Positions 26,153 through 34,116 of a stretch of 37,996 nucleotides of DNA are shown piece by piece. Numbering within the stretch: the first letter of the stretch is position 1; each line of letters opens with the position of its first letter. The stretch spans positions 1 through 37,996 of the forward strand of contig JARROD010000013.1 in the NCBI GenBank assembly GCA_037384225.1, given 5' to 3'. Under the pieces are notes generated by a model that was given only the letters and a program-made list of their open reading frames with translations, did not search any database and was not told the DNA's origin. Origin of the DNA: JARROD01 sp037384225. GTDB lineage: Bacteria; Pseudomonadota; Gammaproteobacteria; Pseudomonadales; Cellvibrionaceae. Made by a program: the position numbers and the translations under genes.

Positions 26153-26185
26153 AGTGGTTCACACCCAATTAGATATAAAAGTTAG

Positions 26186-27376
26186 CTACAACACTGATAT
26201 AACCGCATCGACCAGATAATCGATATTAGTCTGACTCACCCCCGCGACATTAATACGGCTCGATCCGACCATATAAATACTGTAGTCGCGCTGTAACTGT
26301 TTTACCTGTCCCGCATTGAGACCTAAAAAAGAAAACATGCCCTGTTCCCGGGCAATAAAATCAAATCGGCCCGCGGCGCCTTTGGCGTTGAACCTTTCCA
26401 CCAGCATACGCCGCAAACCATGGATCCTTTCCCGCATCTGGGCCACCTCTCCCCGCCATTGCTTCATCAATTGCGCGTCGCCTAAAATTCGCTCCACAAT
26501 AGCGCCACCATGGGAAGGAGGCATCGAATAAATACCACGGATGATCTCCAACAGCTGGCTTTGTGTCGCTGCCAGCTGTTCAGTAGCCGCCGACATCAGA
26601 GTCACCGCGCCCACGCGTTCTCGGTAAAGACCAAAGTTTTTGGAGCAGGAACTGGCCACCACCATTTCTGGCACAGTTTCGGCCAACAACCGTACGCCAA
26701 AGGCGTCTTCCTCCAACCCCTGCCCCAATCCCAGGTAGGCAATATCGAAAAAAGGGACAAAACCAGTTCTTTCCGCCAGCGCCGCTATTTCCCGCCACTG
26801 ATCCCGATCCAGATCCGCACCACAGGGATTGTGACAGCAGCCGTGTAACAGCACCATATCGCCGGCTTTGACCTTCTCCAGCACCGCCAGCATCTCATCA
26901 AATCGAATAGTATGGTTACTGTAATCATAATAAGGGTATTGTTTGATGTTTAGGCCGGTATTACCCAACAACGGAATGTGATTGGCCCAGGTCGGATCGC
27001 TGACCCAGACCGTGGTGTCGGGCGAGCAACGCCTGATCAATTCCGCACTTACCCTCAAAGCCCCACAACCGCCGGGAGTCTGAACTGTTGCCACTCTCGG
27101 CGCGGCCAATACCCCGTGGGATTCCCCCAACAGCAACTTTTGCATACCGGCGTTAAACCCAGCTGTACCTGTGGGCCCAATATAGACTTTGCTGTCTTCG
27201 GCTTCATAAACGCATTTTTCCGCTTCTTTGACCGAAGCAAAGATGGGAGTCTGCCCCTTTTCGTCTTTGTATACCCCTACCCCAAGATCCATTTTATCCG
27301 GGTTATTGTCGCCTTGATACAACGTCATCAAACCGAGAATCGGATCTGGCGGCAATAATGCTAGTTTTTCGAACAT
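26186..27376 (-). CDS. Aromatic/aspartate aminotransferase (class I)
   Basis: A 396-residue PLP enzyme of the AspC/TyrB family. It begins MFEKLALLPPDPILGLMTLYQGD, has the NPCG motif (183-186), the PLP Lys246 in SSCSKNFGLYRERVG, and the C-terminal SRINVAGV segment that carries the substrate-carboxylate Arg. The sequence cannot separate aspartate from aromatic amino acid preference. The ATG at 27374-27376 has AGGAG seven bases upstream. It is divergent from an Lrp-type regulator across 240 bp, which suggests control by that regulator and an amino acid signal; phhC-like aromatic aminotransferase is my preferred reading. Confidence 0.9.
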   Translation of the reverse strand: MFEKLALLPPDPILGLMTLYQGDNNPDKMDLGVGVYKDEKGQTPIFASVKEAEKCVYEAEDSKVYIGPTGTAGFNAGMQKLLLGESHGVLAAPRVATVQTPGGCGALRVSAELIRRCSPDTTVWVSDPTWANHIPLLGNTGLNIKQYPYYDYSNHTIRFDEMLAVLEKVKAGDMVLLHGCCHNPCGADLDRDQWREIAALAERTGFVPFFDIAYLGLGQGLEEDAFGVRLLAETVPEMVVASSCSKNFGLYRERVGAVTLMSAATEQLAATQSQLLEIIRGIYSMPPSHGGAIVERILGDAQLMKQWRGEVAQMRERIHGLRRMLVERFNAKGAAGRFDFIAREQGMFSFLGLNAGQVKQLQRDYSIYMVGSSRINVAGVSQTNIDYLVDAVISVL

Positions 27377-27616
27377 ATGGGGCTCCTATAGATAAACCCA
27401 CCCAACGGGGCAGATAGCAATAAAGGGGGCAGATTATAACGGTGAACAACAGTTTCAAGTAAATCCATTCTCACACTAAACCAAATTTCTGCCATCAATT
27501 GATAAGAAATAATAAGCAGGTACTATAAAAACAAAAAGGCTCAATGAACACCTATAAAAACATCTAAATAATCGATAGTATTAGGATATTATAGCCGTAA
27601 ACCAAGAGAATTTAGG

Positions 27617-28087
27617 ATGAAACCACACGTCGATATCGATGAGTTGGACCGCAAAATTTTACGTGCCTTACAACAAAGTGCCGATCACTCTATGGCGGAA
27701 CTGGGGGAAAAGGTGGGGCTGTCGCACACACCCTGCTGGCGGCGGATCAAACGCCTGGAGAACGAAGGTGTTATTAAGGGTCGGGTTACCCTGCTAGACC
27801 CGGCAAAACTGAATCTAGGGGTATCTGTGCACGCCTACCTGACGATTAAAAGCCACGATGAACAATCCCTGACAGCATTTGAGTCCGCCGTTCAGGAAGT
27901 GGATGAAATAGTCGAATGTTATTCCACCACCGGCGATAAGGATTACCTACTGAGGATCGCCGTCAACAGTGTCGATCATTATGAAAGGCTGTTAAAGCGC
28001 ACCCTTGTGCACCTGCCCAATGTCGCCTCGGTAAACTCCACTTTCGCATTGAAACAGGTCAAATATACCACCCAGCTACCCATATAG
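27617..28087 (+). CDS. Lrp/AsnC family transcriptional regulator
   Basis: A 156-residue regulator with the N-terminal winged helix-turn-helix (about 8-55; ELDRKILRALQQSADHSMAELGEKVGLS, then TPCWRRIKRLENEGVIKGR) and a C-terminal RAM/AsnC ligand-binding domain (about 70-150; VQEVDEIVECYSTTGDKDYLLRIAV). The ATG has AGG just upstream. Family members bind amino acids and often regulate the neighbouring divergent gene, here the aminotransferase. The AT-rich 240-bp intergenic region is a reasonable place for its binding sites, but I can name no specific operator. It ends five bases from the convergent kinase gene. Confidence 0.93.
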   Translation: MKPHVDIDELDRKILRALQQSADHSMAELGEKVGLSHTPCWRRIKRLENEGVIKGRVTLLDPAKLNLGVSVHAYLTIKSHDEQSLTAFESAVQEVDEIVECYSTTGDKDYLLRIAVNSVDHYERLLKRTLVHLPNVASVNSTFALKQVKYTTQLPI

Positions 28088-28092
28088 GAGAA

Positions 28093-28626
28093 TTAGCGCT
28101 GAGTACCAAGCGCCTCAAGAATTTTCTCGATAATCTGTTCCATTCGCTTGCCGTTACAGTCCACGATAATATCGCTATAGTGCCGGTAAAGCTTCTGACG
28201 CTCCTGAAAAAGCTCAGCTAAACTCTGCTCCGGACGCCGGGCGATACCGCGGCTTTCGTAGTTGTGAATACGTGACTTCAGTTCCTCCACGGACACATCC
28301 AGAAAGACAACCGGCCCGAATTTTTTAATATGCGCCATGCCTTTTTCACAGTAAACGACACTGCCGCCTGTGGCGACAACATGGTTGGGAAAATAGGACT
28401 CCAGCAATACCGCCTCCTCGATACGTCGCAGCGCCAAATACCCGTCCTGATCCACAATCTCCTGGAGGGTTTTGCCTTCCCGTACCTGGATGGCCACATC
28501 CGTATCCACAAAATCTTTTCCCACCTCCTTTGCCAGCAACACGCCCAGGGTGCTTTTCCCCGCTCCCGGCATCCCAATCAGAATCAGACTGTTACCGTTA
28601 AAATGACTATCTTTAAAATCATGCAT
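28093..28626 (-). CDS. Shikimate kinase-like P-loop kinase
   Basis: A 177-residue protein of the shikimate kinase fold. It has the Walker A motif GMPGAGKST (about 18-26), FVDTD with the substrate-binding Asp, LALRRIEEAV with the conserved Arg, and ERQKLYRHYSD near the end. It departs from true AroK in two places: the third motif reads ATGGSVVY where ATGGGxV is usual, and the lid reads RGIARRPEQSL without the RPLL motif. I therefore call it shikimate-kinase-like; it may be a paralog with a changed substrate. It is not next to aroB, the normal partner of aroK. It follows a TPR membrane protein gene after five bases, so the two are almost surely one operon. Confidence 0.85.
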   Translation of the reverse strand: MHDFKDSHFNGNSLILIGMPGAGKSTLGVLLAKEVGKDFVDTDVAIQVREGKTLQEIVDQDGYLALRRIEEAVLLESYFPNHVVATGGSVVYCEKGMAHIKKFGPVVFLDVSVEELKSRIHNYESRGIARRPEQSLAELFQERQKLYRHYSDIIVDCNGKRMEQIIEKILEALGTQR

Positions 28627-28631
28627 AAACT

Positions 28632-29387
28632 TCAGTATTGCTCCCGATAGGCAATATCAATCCACTCTTTGTGCATTTGTGAGTAATGTTTGGGGGAACG
28701 CTTGGCCGTCAACCGGATATCCTGAAACAGACTCTGAGCCAGGCTGGTTTTGCCGACGCGCTTTAAAAGCAATGCATACCTGCACTTGGCTTCAGGACCG
28801 GTAAAATATTGCGCAAGGCTCTCATATTCATGCAGCGCTTCATCAATTTTTCCAACTTTCTCCAGCGATCTGGCATACAGCATATGCCCATCCGCCGATT
28901 TAAAATCCGGGTGCTGCTGAATCAACACATCCAGCGTTTTAATCGTCTCCTCGTAATTACTTATCGTCTCCTCTCTCTCGCTTTTTGCAAACAGCGCCTC
29001 GGCCAGACCCAACAGCAGTTTGGCATCAAATTCATAGATACCCTTGAGAGAACTCCGATACACCCGAATCGCTTCGTCATAGTGGCCCCTGTCTAAACAG
29101 TGACTGGCATAGTCCACTAAATTATCGATACTCCTTAGCTGTTCGAGATTTTCCGCCGAATTTCGAACATCTCGATCCGGATCAATTTTATCCATCACAA
29201 TACGATTGGCCCGACGTACAGCCCTGGCGCCTTGCAGATCCGGCAATACTTCAACAATTAAGTAAACAATGCAGCCGACCAGAGGAAACAACAAAATAAA
29301 ATACAACCATTTGCTGTCACGTCCAGTCTTTACTGCATGAACGGCAAATCCCACCTGGACTAAAATAGAAAGAATAAAAAGAGGCAT
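28632..29387 (-). CDS. Membrane-anchored TPR protein with PLDc_N-like N terminus
   Basis: A 251-residue protein. The N terminus has two membrane helices (about 2-18 and 27-47, WLYFILLFPLVGCIVYLIVEVLP) in the pattern of the phospholipase D-nuclease N-terminal (PLDc_N) domain, without any nuclease domain. The rest is cytoplasmic with tetratricopeptide repeats (about 95-235; YASHCLDRGHYDEAIRVYRSSL, LLLGLAEALFAKSEREETISNY, HMLYARSLEKVGKIDEALHEYESL). It is likely a scaffold at the inner membrane; function unknown to me. Co-directional with the shikimate-kinase-like gene, five-base gap. Confidence 0.8.
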   Translation of the reverse strand: MPLFILSILVQVGFAVHAVKTGRDSKWLYFILLFPLVGCIVYLIVEVLPDLQGARAVRRANRIVMDKIDPDRDVRNSAENLEQLRSIDNLVDYASHCLDRGHYDEAIRVYRSSLKGIYEFDAKLLLGLAEALFAKSEREETISNYEETIKTLDVLIQQHPDFKSADGHMLYARSLEKVGKIDEALHEYESLAQYFTGPEAKCRYALLLKRVGKTSLAQSLFQDIRLTAKRSPKHYSQMHKEWIDIAYREQY

Positions 29388-29760
29388 TTCCTTATAACCC
29401 TTGATCTCAAATGTCTCAAAACCTGAAATAACCCTATCGTTGCATAATGGTCATTCAACAACACTCTGTGTTCAGAGTCCCGCACGGGCGATACCACCGC
29501 CCCCGACATCGCACCCGATTTTTACCAACACCTCGGGCATAATGCCACTACGGAACACAGTATACCCAAAACATGGCATTTCCCCTACCTTACCCGTAGA
29601 ATACTCGCCAACACCTCTCTCGACACACCGCACTTCCACTACTTAAACAATCTTATATTTTGCTCCGATCAAACATATACAAAAAGTGAATATTGTCGAG
29701 GTGTCCACTCAAAATTGCATTACTCTATAGCCGATTACATCATTGACAGGAAAAACAGCT
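29388..29760. other. Intergenic region before the MDR oxidoreductase
   Basis: This 373-bp region lies between the divergent TPR protein and oxidoreductase genes and should carry both promoters. It contains no repeat, RNA gene or recognisable coding sequence that I can support; a 56-codon frame on the minus strand was considered and set aside. Confidence 0.55.
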
Positions 29761-30762
29761 ATGCCCAAAACACGTGAGATTCACCTGCAGTCTCGCCCCA
29801 AAGGGCTCCCCGATCGGCGAAATTTTGCACTGATCGAGCGAGAATTGCCCGAACCGGCGAAGGGTGAATTCAGGGTAAAAAATCTCTATATGACCGTAGA
29901 CCCGTATATGCGCGGAAGAATGGAAGAGCGAGAATCCTATATACCCCCATTCAACCTCAATAGCGTATTACAGGGCGACGCCGTTGGTCAGATAGTGAAA
30001 TCCAACCACCCCCACTACGCCGAAGGTGACTATATACTCAGCTTTAACGGCTGGCGGGAAGAATTCATTGCTTCTGGCAACGACAATCTGCGCAAACTTG
30101 ACCCAAGCGCCTGCCCGCTGTCAGCCTATCTCGGCGTCATGGGCATGCCGGGGCTGACCGCATACGCGGGCCTATTAAAGGTGGCTGAACTCAAAGAAGG
30201 CGAAACAGTCTTCGTCTCCAGCGCCGCCGGTGCCGTCGGCAACCTGGTAGGTCAAATCGCCAAACAAAAGAGCTGTCGCGTTATTGGCAGCACAGGCAGC
30301 GGGGAAAAAGTCAACTACCTTACCAAAGAGTGCCACTTTGACTACGCCTTCAACTACAAAGAAGTCGACTTGCGCTACGCGCTAAAAACCGGCGCCCCCA
30401 ATGGAATAGACGTTTACTTCGATAACGTTGGTGGAAGTCATCTGGAAGCCGCCATCGACAATATGCGCCGCTACGGGCGTATTACCTGCTGCGGTTCAAT
30501 CGCCAATTACAACGCCATCGAACAATCGCCGGGGCTGAGGAATTATTGGGAGATTACAGCCAGGGAATTAACACTGCGCGGGTTTATCGTCACCAGCTAC
30601 ACCGAATTACAAACCCGCTTTCGGCGCGATGTCGGACAGTGGTTAAAAGAGGGAAAAATTAAATACAGAGAAACAACTTATCAAGGCTTGGAGCAATCCG
30701 TGGAGGCATTTCTGGGACTGTTTGACGGTAAAAATATTGGCAAGATGATCGTTAAATTATAA
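29761..30762 (+). CDS. NADP-dependent MDR oxidoreductase (zinc-free, CurA/leukotriene B4 dehydrogenase-like)
   Basis: A 333-residue medium-chain reductase that probably reduces double bonds of enals or enones with NADPH. It shows the substrate-domain stretch MTVDPYMRGRM, GMPGLTAYAGLLKVAELKEGETVFVSSAAGAVGNLVGQ leading into the Rossmann fold, GSTGSGEKV for the NADP phosphate, and FDNVGG. No zinc-binding cysteines are present. The ATG at 29761 has AGGA upstream; a TTG at 29743 is less likely. It stands alone, with a terminator after it. Confidence 0.92.
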   Translation: MPKTREIHLQSRPKGLPDRRNFALIERELPEPAKGEFRVKNLYMTVDPYMRGRMEERESYIPPFNLNSVLQGDAVGQIVKSNHPHYAEGDYILSFNGWREEFIASGNDNLRKLDPSACPLSAYLGVMGMPGLTAYAGLLKVAELKEGETVFVSSAAGAVGNLVGQIAKQKSCRVIGSTGSGEKVNYLTKECHFDYAFNYKEVDLRYALKTGAPNGIDVYFDNVGGSHLEAAIDNMRRYGRITCCGSIANYNAIEQSPGLRNYWEITARELTLRGFIVTSYTELQTRFRRDVGQWLKEGKIKYRETTYQGLEQSVEAFLGLFDGKNIGKMIVKL

Positions 30763-30770
30763 AAAATAAT

Positions 30771-30851
30771 GGCCGCGTTCATCGTTTCACCCGGTGTTAA
30801 TGGACGAAACGTTGTGGACGAAACGTAGTTGACGAAACGATGAGCGAGGCC
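30771..30851. repeat. Imperfect palindromic intergenic element with internal 14-bp triple repeat
   Basis: The arms GGCCGCGTTCATCGTTTC (30771-30788) and GAAACGATGAGCGAGGCC (30834-30851) pair at 16 of 18 positions. The loop holds three tandem 14-bp units starting at 30802, 30816 and 30830, each with GACGAAACG. The right arm is nearly repeated at 668-686 near recA (17 of 19), suggesting a dispersed repeat family. Confidence 0.6.
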
Positions 30852-30859
30852 AAAATAAT

Positions 30860-30906
30860 AAAAGGGGTCGATGCCAAACGTCATTCATTTGCCATTGCCC
30901 CCTTTT
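30860..30906. terminator. Two-way terminator between the MDR gene and ilvE
   Basis: AAAAGGGG (30860-30867) and CCCCTTTT (30899-30906) form an 8-bp stem, with further inner pairing (ATG/CAT and CAAA/TTTG). T-rich ends on both strands suit the convergent genes on either side. Confidence 0.65.
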
Positions 30907-30922
30907 AGGGTCGTGCACACCT

Positions 30923-31999
30923 CTATGGATAAAACTCCGGAGAAATTTTCCGAACCCAGCCAAAAAGATCCTCGCTGCGGCTTTCCTGAATAGCCAACAA
31001 TTTTTCACGCAGCATTTCAGCCACAGGCCCTGGTGCCGAGGGCAACTCATACACGCCGCCATCCGTCTCCGCCAGCACACTGACTGGACTGATAATCGTC
31101 GCCGTACCGCAAGCAAAAGCTTCTGTACAGGTTCCGGACGAGATCAGCGCCAGCAAATCATCGATATCCATATCCCTCTCGTGCACAGCAATATTCAGAG
31201 ACTGTGCCAACTCAATTAAACTACTGCGTGTAACCCCCGGCAAAATAGAACCACTCAATCTCGGCGTGTGCAACTCCCCTTCCATGACAGCAAAAAAATT
31301 CATTCCCGACAATTCTTCGATACTGCGGCGATTGCCAGGATGCAACCACAAGGTTTGATCCAGTCCCTTTGTCTGCGTACGCTTTACCGACAGCAATGAA
31401 GCCGCATAATTGCCTCCCATTTTCACTGCACCGGTGCCACCAACAGCAGCGCGCGAATCCGTCCGTTCCACCAACACACGCATATTGCCGTTGTGATAAG
31501 CCTCCGATGGGCTCGCGATGACATAAAAGCTGTAAGTGTTCGAATCCGATACCGATAGATCCGGTTGTGTACCAATCATAAATGGGCGCAAGTAAAGTGA
31601 TTGCCCCGTAACCCGTGGAATAATATTTTCACAATAGGCCGTCACCAACTGCACTCCCTGCATAAAAAGCTGCTGGGGTAATTCCGGCATGCATAAACGA
31701 CGTGCCGAGCAATTCATACGTGCCCAATTTTGTTCCGGCCTGAATAAGGTCGCATTATTCGTATTTACGCGGTAAGCTTTCAAACCTTCGAATATTTCCT
31801 GCGCGTAATGTAAAACCTTTGCCGCGGGATCCAGTGCAATTGGGCCATAGGGTAGTAATTCACCATCCCACCAGCGCCCATCTTGAAATTCGGCATGGAA
31901 CATAACCGGGGCCATAACGACACCAAAACCCAACCGCTCCGGTATTTCAAATTGCTTAATTGTACTTTCCACGTCCGGATGAACGTTTAAGTTTGCCAT
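30923..31999 (-). CDS. ilvE: Branched-chain amino acid aminotransferase
   Basis: IlvE is a fold-type IV PLP enzyme that performs the last step of valine, leucine and isoleucine synthesis. The 358-residue protein is of the longer BCAT type (group II, as in eukaryotes and many bacteria): FGVVMAPVMFHAEFQDGRWWDGELLPYGPI, HYAQEIFEGLKAYR, YLRPFMIGTQP, the PLP Lys193 in GAVKMGGNYAAS, and EAFACGTATIISPV. I start at the ATG at 31997-31999, which has GAAGAG upstream; a TTG at 32027-32029 would add ten unlike residues. No other ilv gene is near. Confidence 0.96.
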   Translation of the reverse strand: MANLNVHPDVESTIKQFEIPERLGFGVVMAPVMFHAEFQDGRWWDGELLPYGPIALDPAAKVLHYAQEIFEGLKAYRVNTNNATLFRPEQNWARMNCSARRLCMPELPQQLFMQGVQLVTAYCENIIPRVTGQSLYLRPFMIGTQPDLSVSDSNTYSFYVIASPSEAYHNGNMRVLVERTDSRAAVGGTGAVKMGGNYAASLLSVKRTQTKGLDQTLWLHPGNRRSIEELSGMNFFAVMEGELHTPRLSGSILPGVTRSSLIELAQSLNIAVHERDMDIDDLLALISSGTCTEAFACGTATIISPVSVLAETDGGVYELPSAPGPVAEMLREKLLAIQESRSEDLFGWVRKISPEFYP

Positions 32000-32765
32000 T
32001 TTTCTCTTCACTCTCGAATATGTACTCAAAAAAATTCAATTTACCGCTGCAAATATCATAAAGAAGCCAAACCCGATTGTGAGAAGCAGTACTGACGCTT
32101 TTCACAATCTGCAGCAGAATCCGATTTTACGACGATTTTTCTATATTTTTTAACAATATGAAACTGCACTCTTATTATATCAATATATAAAAATTGTGAC
32201 TCAGCTATCAGAAACCTGTCTTGGATCCTCCATACTAACACGCATTTGCGCGAACTTAATTGGTCTCTAGTGGCTTTCCACCAATCCTGACATGCCACTC
32301 AGACCTTCTACTTTCATAGGCATCCAATAATCCACTAGTCTGTAATGAGGTACACTCAGCTATACTTCAAATACTGTTGGCCGCCTGTGCAAAATATTGG
32401 TAGGCTGGACTTCACAAAATACTTTTTAATGGCACAAAGACCTGGATGTACTCATGCTTTTATGCTTACCATGCTGTTGGCCTCGCGGGCTGACCTGTAA
32501 AAGTAGGTATCGCACCAGGACTGTCGGCCTTCCGCAGGGAAAGTTTCAACCTAAGGGACACACCATGTGACTAGCTGTTCTTGCGGGATTGCAAGTATTC
32601 ACAAACTAGATATGACAGCGCCTCTACAGACCTGAGTATCCACTTAAATTGAGAGGTATTTAGCATGTATAGGCAGGGATATGGAGGAACCCCGATCAAT
32701 ATCCACGTTCTAAAATTGAGTCGTTGGGTTTTTAAAATCAACATTGAAATAGATGCGGTTTAACT
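32000..32765. other. Long intergenic region before the envelope cluster
   Basis: This 766-bp stretch lies between divergent ilvE and the TPR gene. Its left 270 bp are AT-rich and should hold the ilvE promoter. The right part holds two adjacent stem-loops (32488-32586) and a GGATAT/ATATCC hairpin (32677-32704) whose loop shows GGAGGA without a start codon at the right distance. I see no convincing gene. Confidence 0.6.
32488..32586 (+). ncRNA. Candidate structured RNA (two adjacent stem-loops)
   Basis: Stem 1 pairs GGCTGAC (32488-32494) with GTCGGCC (32523-32529), seven pairs with one G-U, plus an inner CTG/CAG. After two bases, stem 2 pairs CCGCAGGGA (32532-32540) with TTCTTGCGG (32578-32586), nine pairs with two G-U, and encloses a small CACA-CCA-TGTG hairpin (32559-32569). 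It lies 180 nt upstream of the TPR gene on the same strand. I do not recognise a known riboswitch class; it lacks the conserved bases of the GEMM cyclic-di-GMP riboswitch. Confidence 0.3.
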
Positions 32766-34091
32766 GTGCATATTAAAAATCGTTGTCGTTGGCATGTGGC
32801 CATCTATGTGCTCATCGGACTCCCTGCGACCGCTGCAGTGACAGGGACAGGCGCTGAGCAACCAGTGGATACAACGGATTATCTTGTCAGTGAAAATAAT
32901 TCCGAAACAAGCCGTAACAACCCTGCACACCTGCAAGCTGCCACCTCCCCATTACAAACCCACTCTATAGAGGATTACCAGAGAGAGGTAGAACGGATTG
33001 AAACTGAGTACGGCGCCTACGGAGGGCAACTCTCGGAATACCTCGTTGGCCTAGCGGTTGCATTTCAGGAACAGGGCGAACATGTAGAGGCTATCGATGC
33101 CTTTAAGCGGGCCATGCATATCAATCGTATCAATGAGGGACTGTACAGTTTGAATCAGGTCCCAATCATTGAAAAAATGATTGAAAGCTATGTGGCTCAG
33201 GGAGATTGGGAGGATGCCAATGACAAGCACCACTACCTTTACTGGCTGCACCGTCGCAACTTCGGTGCCGAAGACCCGCGCATGCTACCGGTTATCGACA
33301 AGCTCAGTAATTGGCATTTGAACGCCTATGCGCTCGACATGGGTTCGGGTTTGTTTTACCACCTGATTAATGCCCACAGGTTATTCAACCTCGCCGTAAA
33401 TATAATCGCCAACACCTATGGTGAAAACGATTTACGCCTGATCGACGCCTTGCGAGGTTTAACAGTGTCCAACTACTATCTGGCCACCTATAAAGGCGTA
33501 ACTCAACCGAACTTTCAATTGCGCACCGCCGGAGGCATGGGAGCAAATACCGCCAACGAGGAGCAAAAGGCCCGCCTCGAACAATACATCAACAACAGTT
33601 ACAATAGTGGCAAACGGGCAATCAGCCGCATGGTCAATATCTATGCCAATAACCCTGACTCTCAGCCCTGGGCTGAAGCCAAGGCAAAAGTGGAGCTGGG
33701 GGACTGGTATCTGTTGTTCAACAAATGGCAGTCGGCGTTAGCCATTTATCAGGAATCCCACGATTTTATGCTCAATCACAATGTGAGCAAAGAGCAGATT
33801 AATGAGTTGTTCGGCCACCCTGTCGCCCTGCCCGATTTACCTCTGGTGGATTCCGCGGTAGTCAAGGAAGATAAGGAACAGTCCTACGTTTTGGTATCTT
33901 TTGATGTCACCCCCTATGGGAGAGCGAGAAATATTGATATTTTGGAGTCTAACCCCGAAGATAACGTCCGAATCCGCTCCAGAGTTCGAAAGGCTCTGAA
34001 AATAGCAAAATTTCGCCCGCGGTTTGAGAAAGGGGAGCCGGCATTGACGACAAATATCACACATCGGTATCTGTTTGCCGATGACAAATGA
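32766..34091 (+). CDS. Exported TPR protein with TonB-C-like C terminus
   Basis: A 441-residue protein that starts at GTG and has a signal peptide (about 1-30, HVAIYVLIGLPATAAVTGTGA), so it should be periplasmic. TPR-like helices fill about 85-340 (SEYLVGLAVAFQEQGEHVEAIDAFKRAM, VELGDWYLLFNKWQSALAIYQES). The last 65 residues (YVLVSFDVTPYGRARNIDILESNP, then RKALKIAKFRPRFEKG) resemble the TonB C-terminal/energy-transducer fold, but there is no TonB membrane anchor or proline-rich spacer, so TonB action is not implied. First gene of a four-gene plus-strand cluster; the next gene follows after 25 bp. I know no function for it. Confidence 0.8.
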   Translation: MHIKNRCRWHVAIYVLIGLPATAAVTGTGAEQPVDTTDYLVSENNSETSRNNPAHLQAATSPLQTHSIEDYQREVERIETEYGAYGGQLSEYLVGLAVAFQEQGEHVEAIDAFKRAMHINRINEGLYSLNQVPIIEKMIESYVAQGDWEDANDKHHYLYWLHRRNFGAEDPRMLPVIDKLSNWHLNAYALDMGSGLFYHLINAHRLFNLAVNIIANTYGENDLRLIDALRGLTVSNYYLATYKGVTQPNFQLRTAGGMGANTANEEQKARLEQYINNSYNSGKRAISRMVNIYANNPDSQPWAEAKAKVELGDWYLLFNKWQSALAIYQESHDFMLNHNVSKEQINELFGHPVALPDLPLVDSAVVKEDKEQSYVLVSFDVTPYGRARNIDILESNPEDNVRIRSRVRKALKIAKFRPRFEKGEPALTTNITHRYLFADDK

Positions 34092-34116
34092 TCATCACCC
34101 GCGAGGGAGGTCGCAG

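Noticed and set aside
29472..29639. A 56-codon minus-strand frame starting at GTG with a glycine-rich end
   Set aside because: No ribosome site or family match; chance opening in a short intergenic region is the simplest reading.
32056..32298. An 80-codon minus-strand frame upstream of ilvE
   Set aside because: AT-rich, no ribosome site, no recognisable domain, and it occupies the place where the ilvE promoter should be.
32340..32600. A possible GEMM (cyclic-di-GMP-I) riboswitch, suggested by GGTAGGCTGG and GGCACAAAGACC
   Set aside because: The conserved elements are in the wrong order and the core bases are absent, so only a generic structured-RNA call is made.
32766..34091. Calling the TPR protein a TonB energy transducer
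   Set aside because: Only the C-terminal fold resembles TonB; it has a cleavable-type signal instead of an anchor, no proline-rich spacer, and no exbB/exbD nearby.
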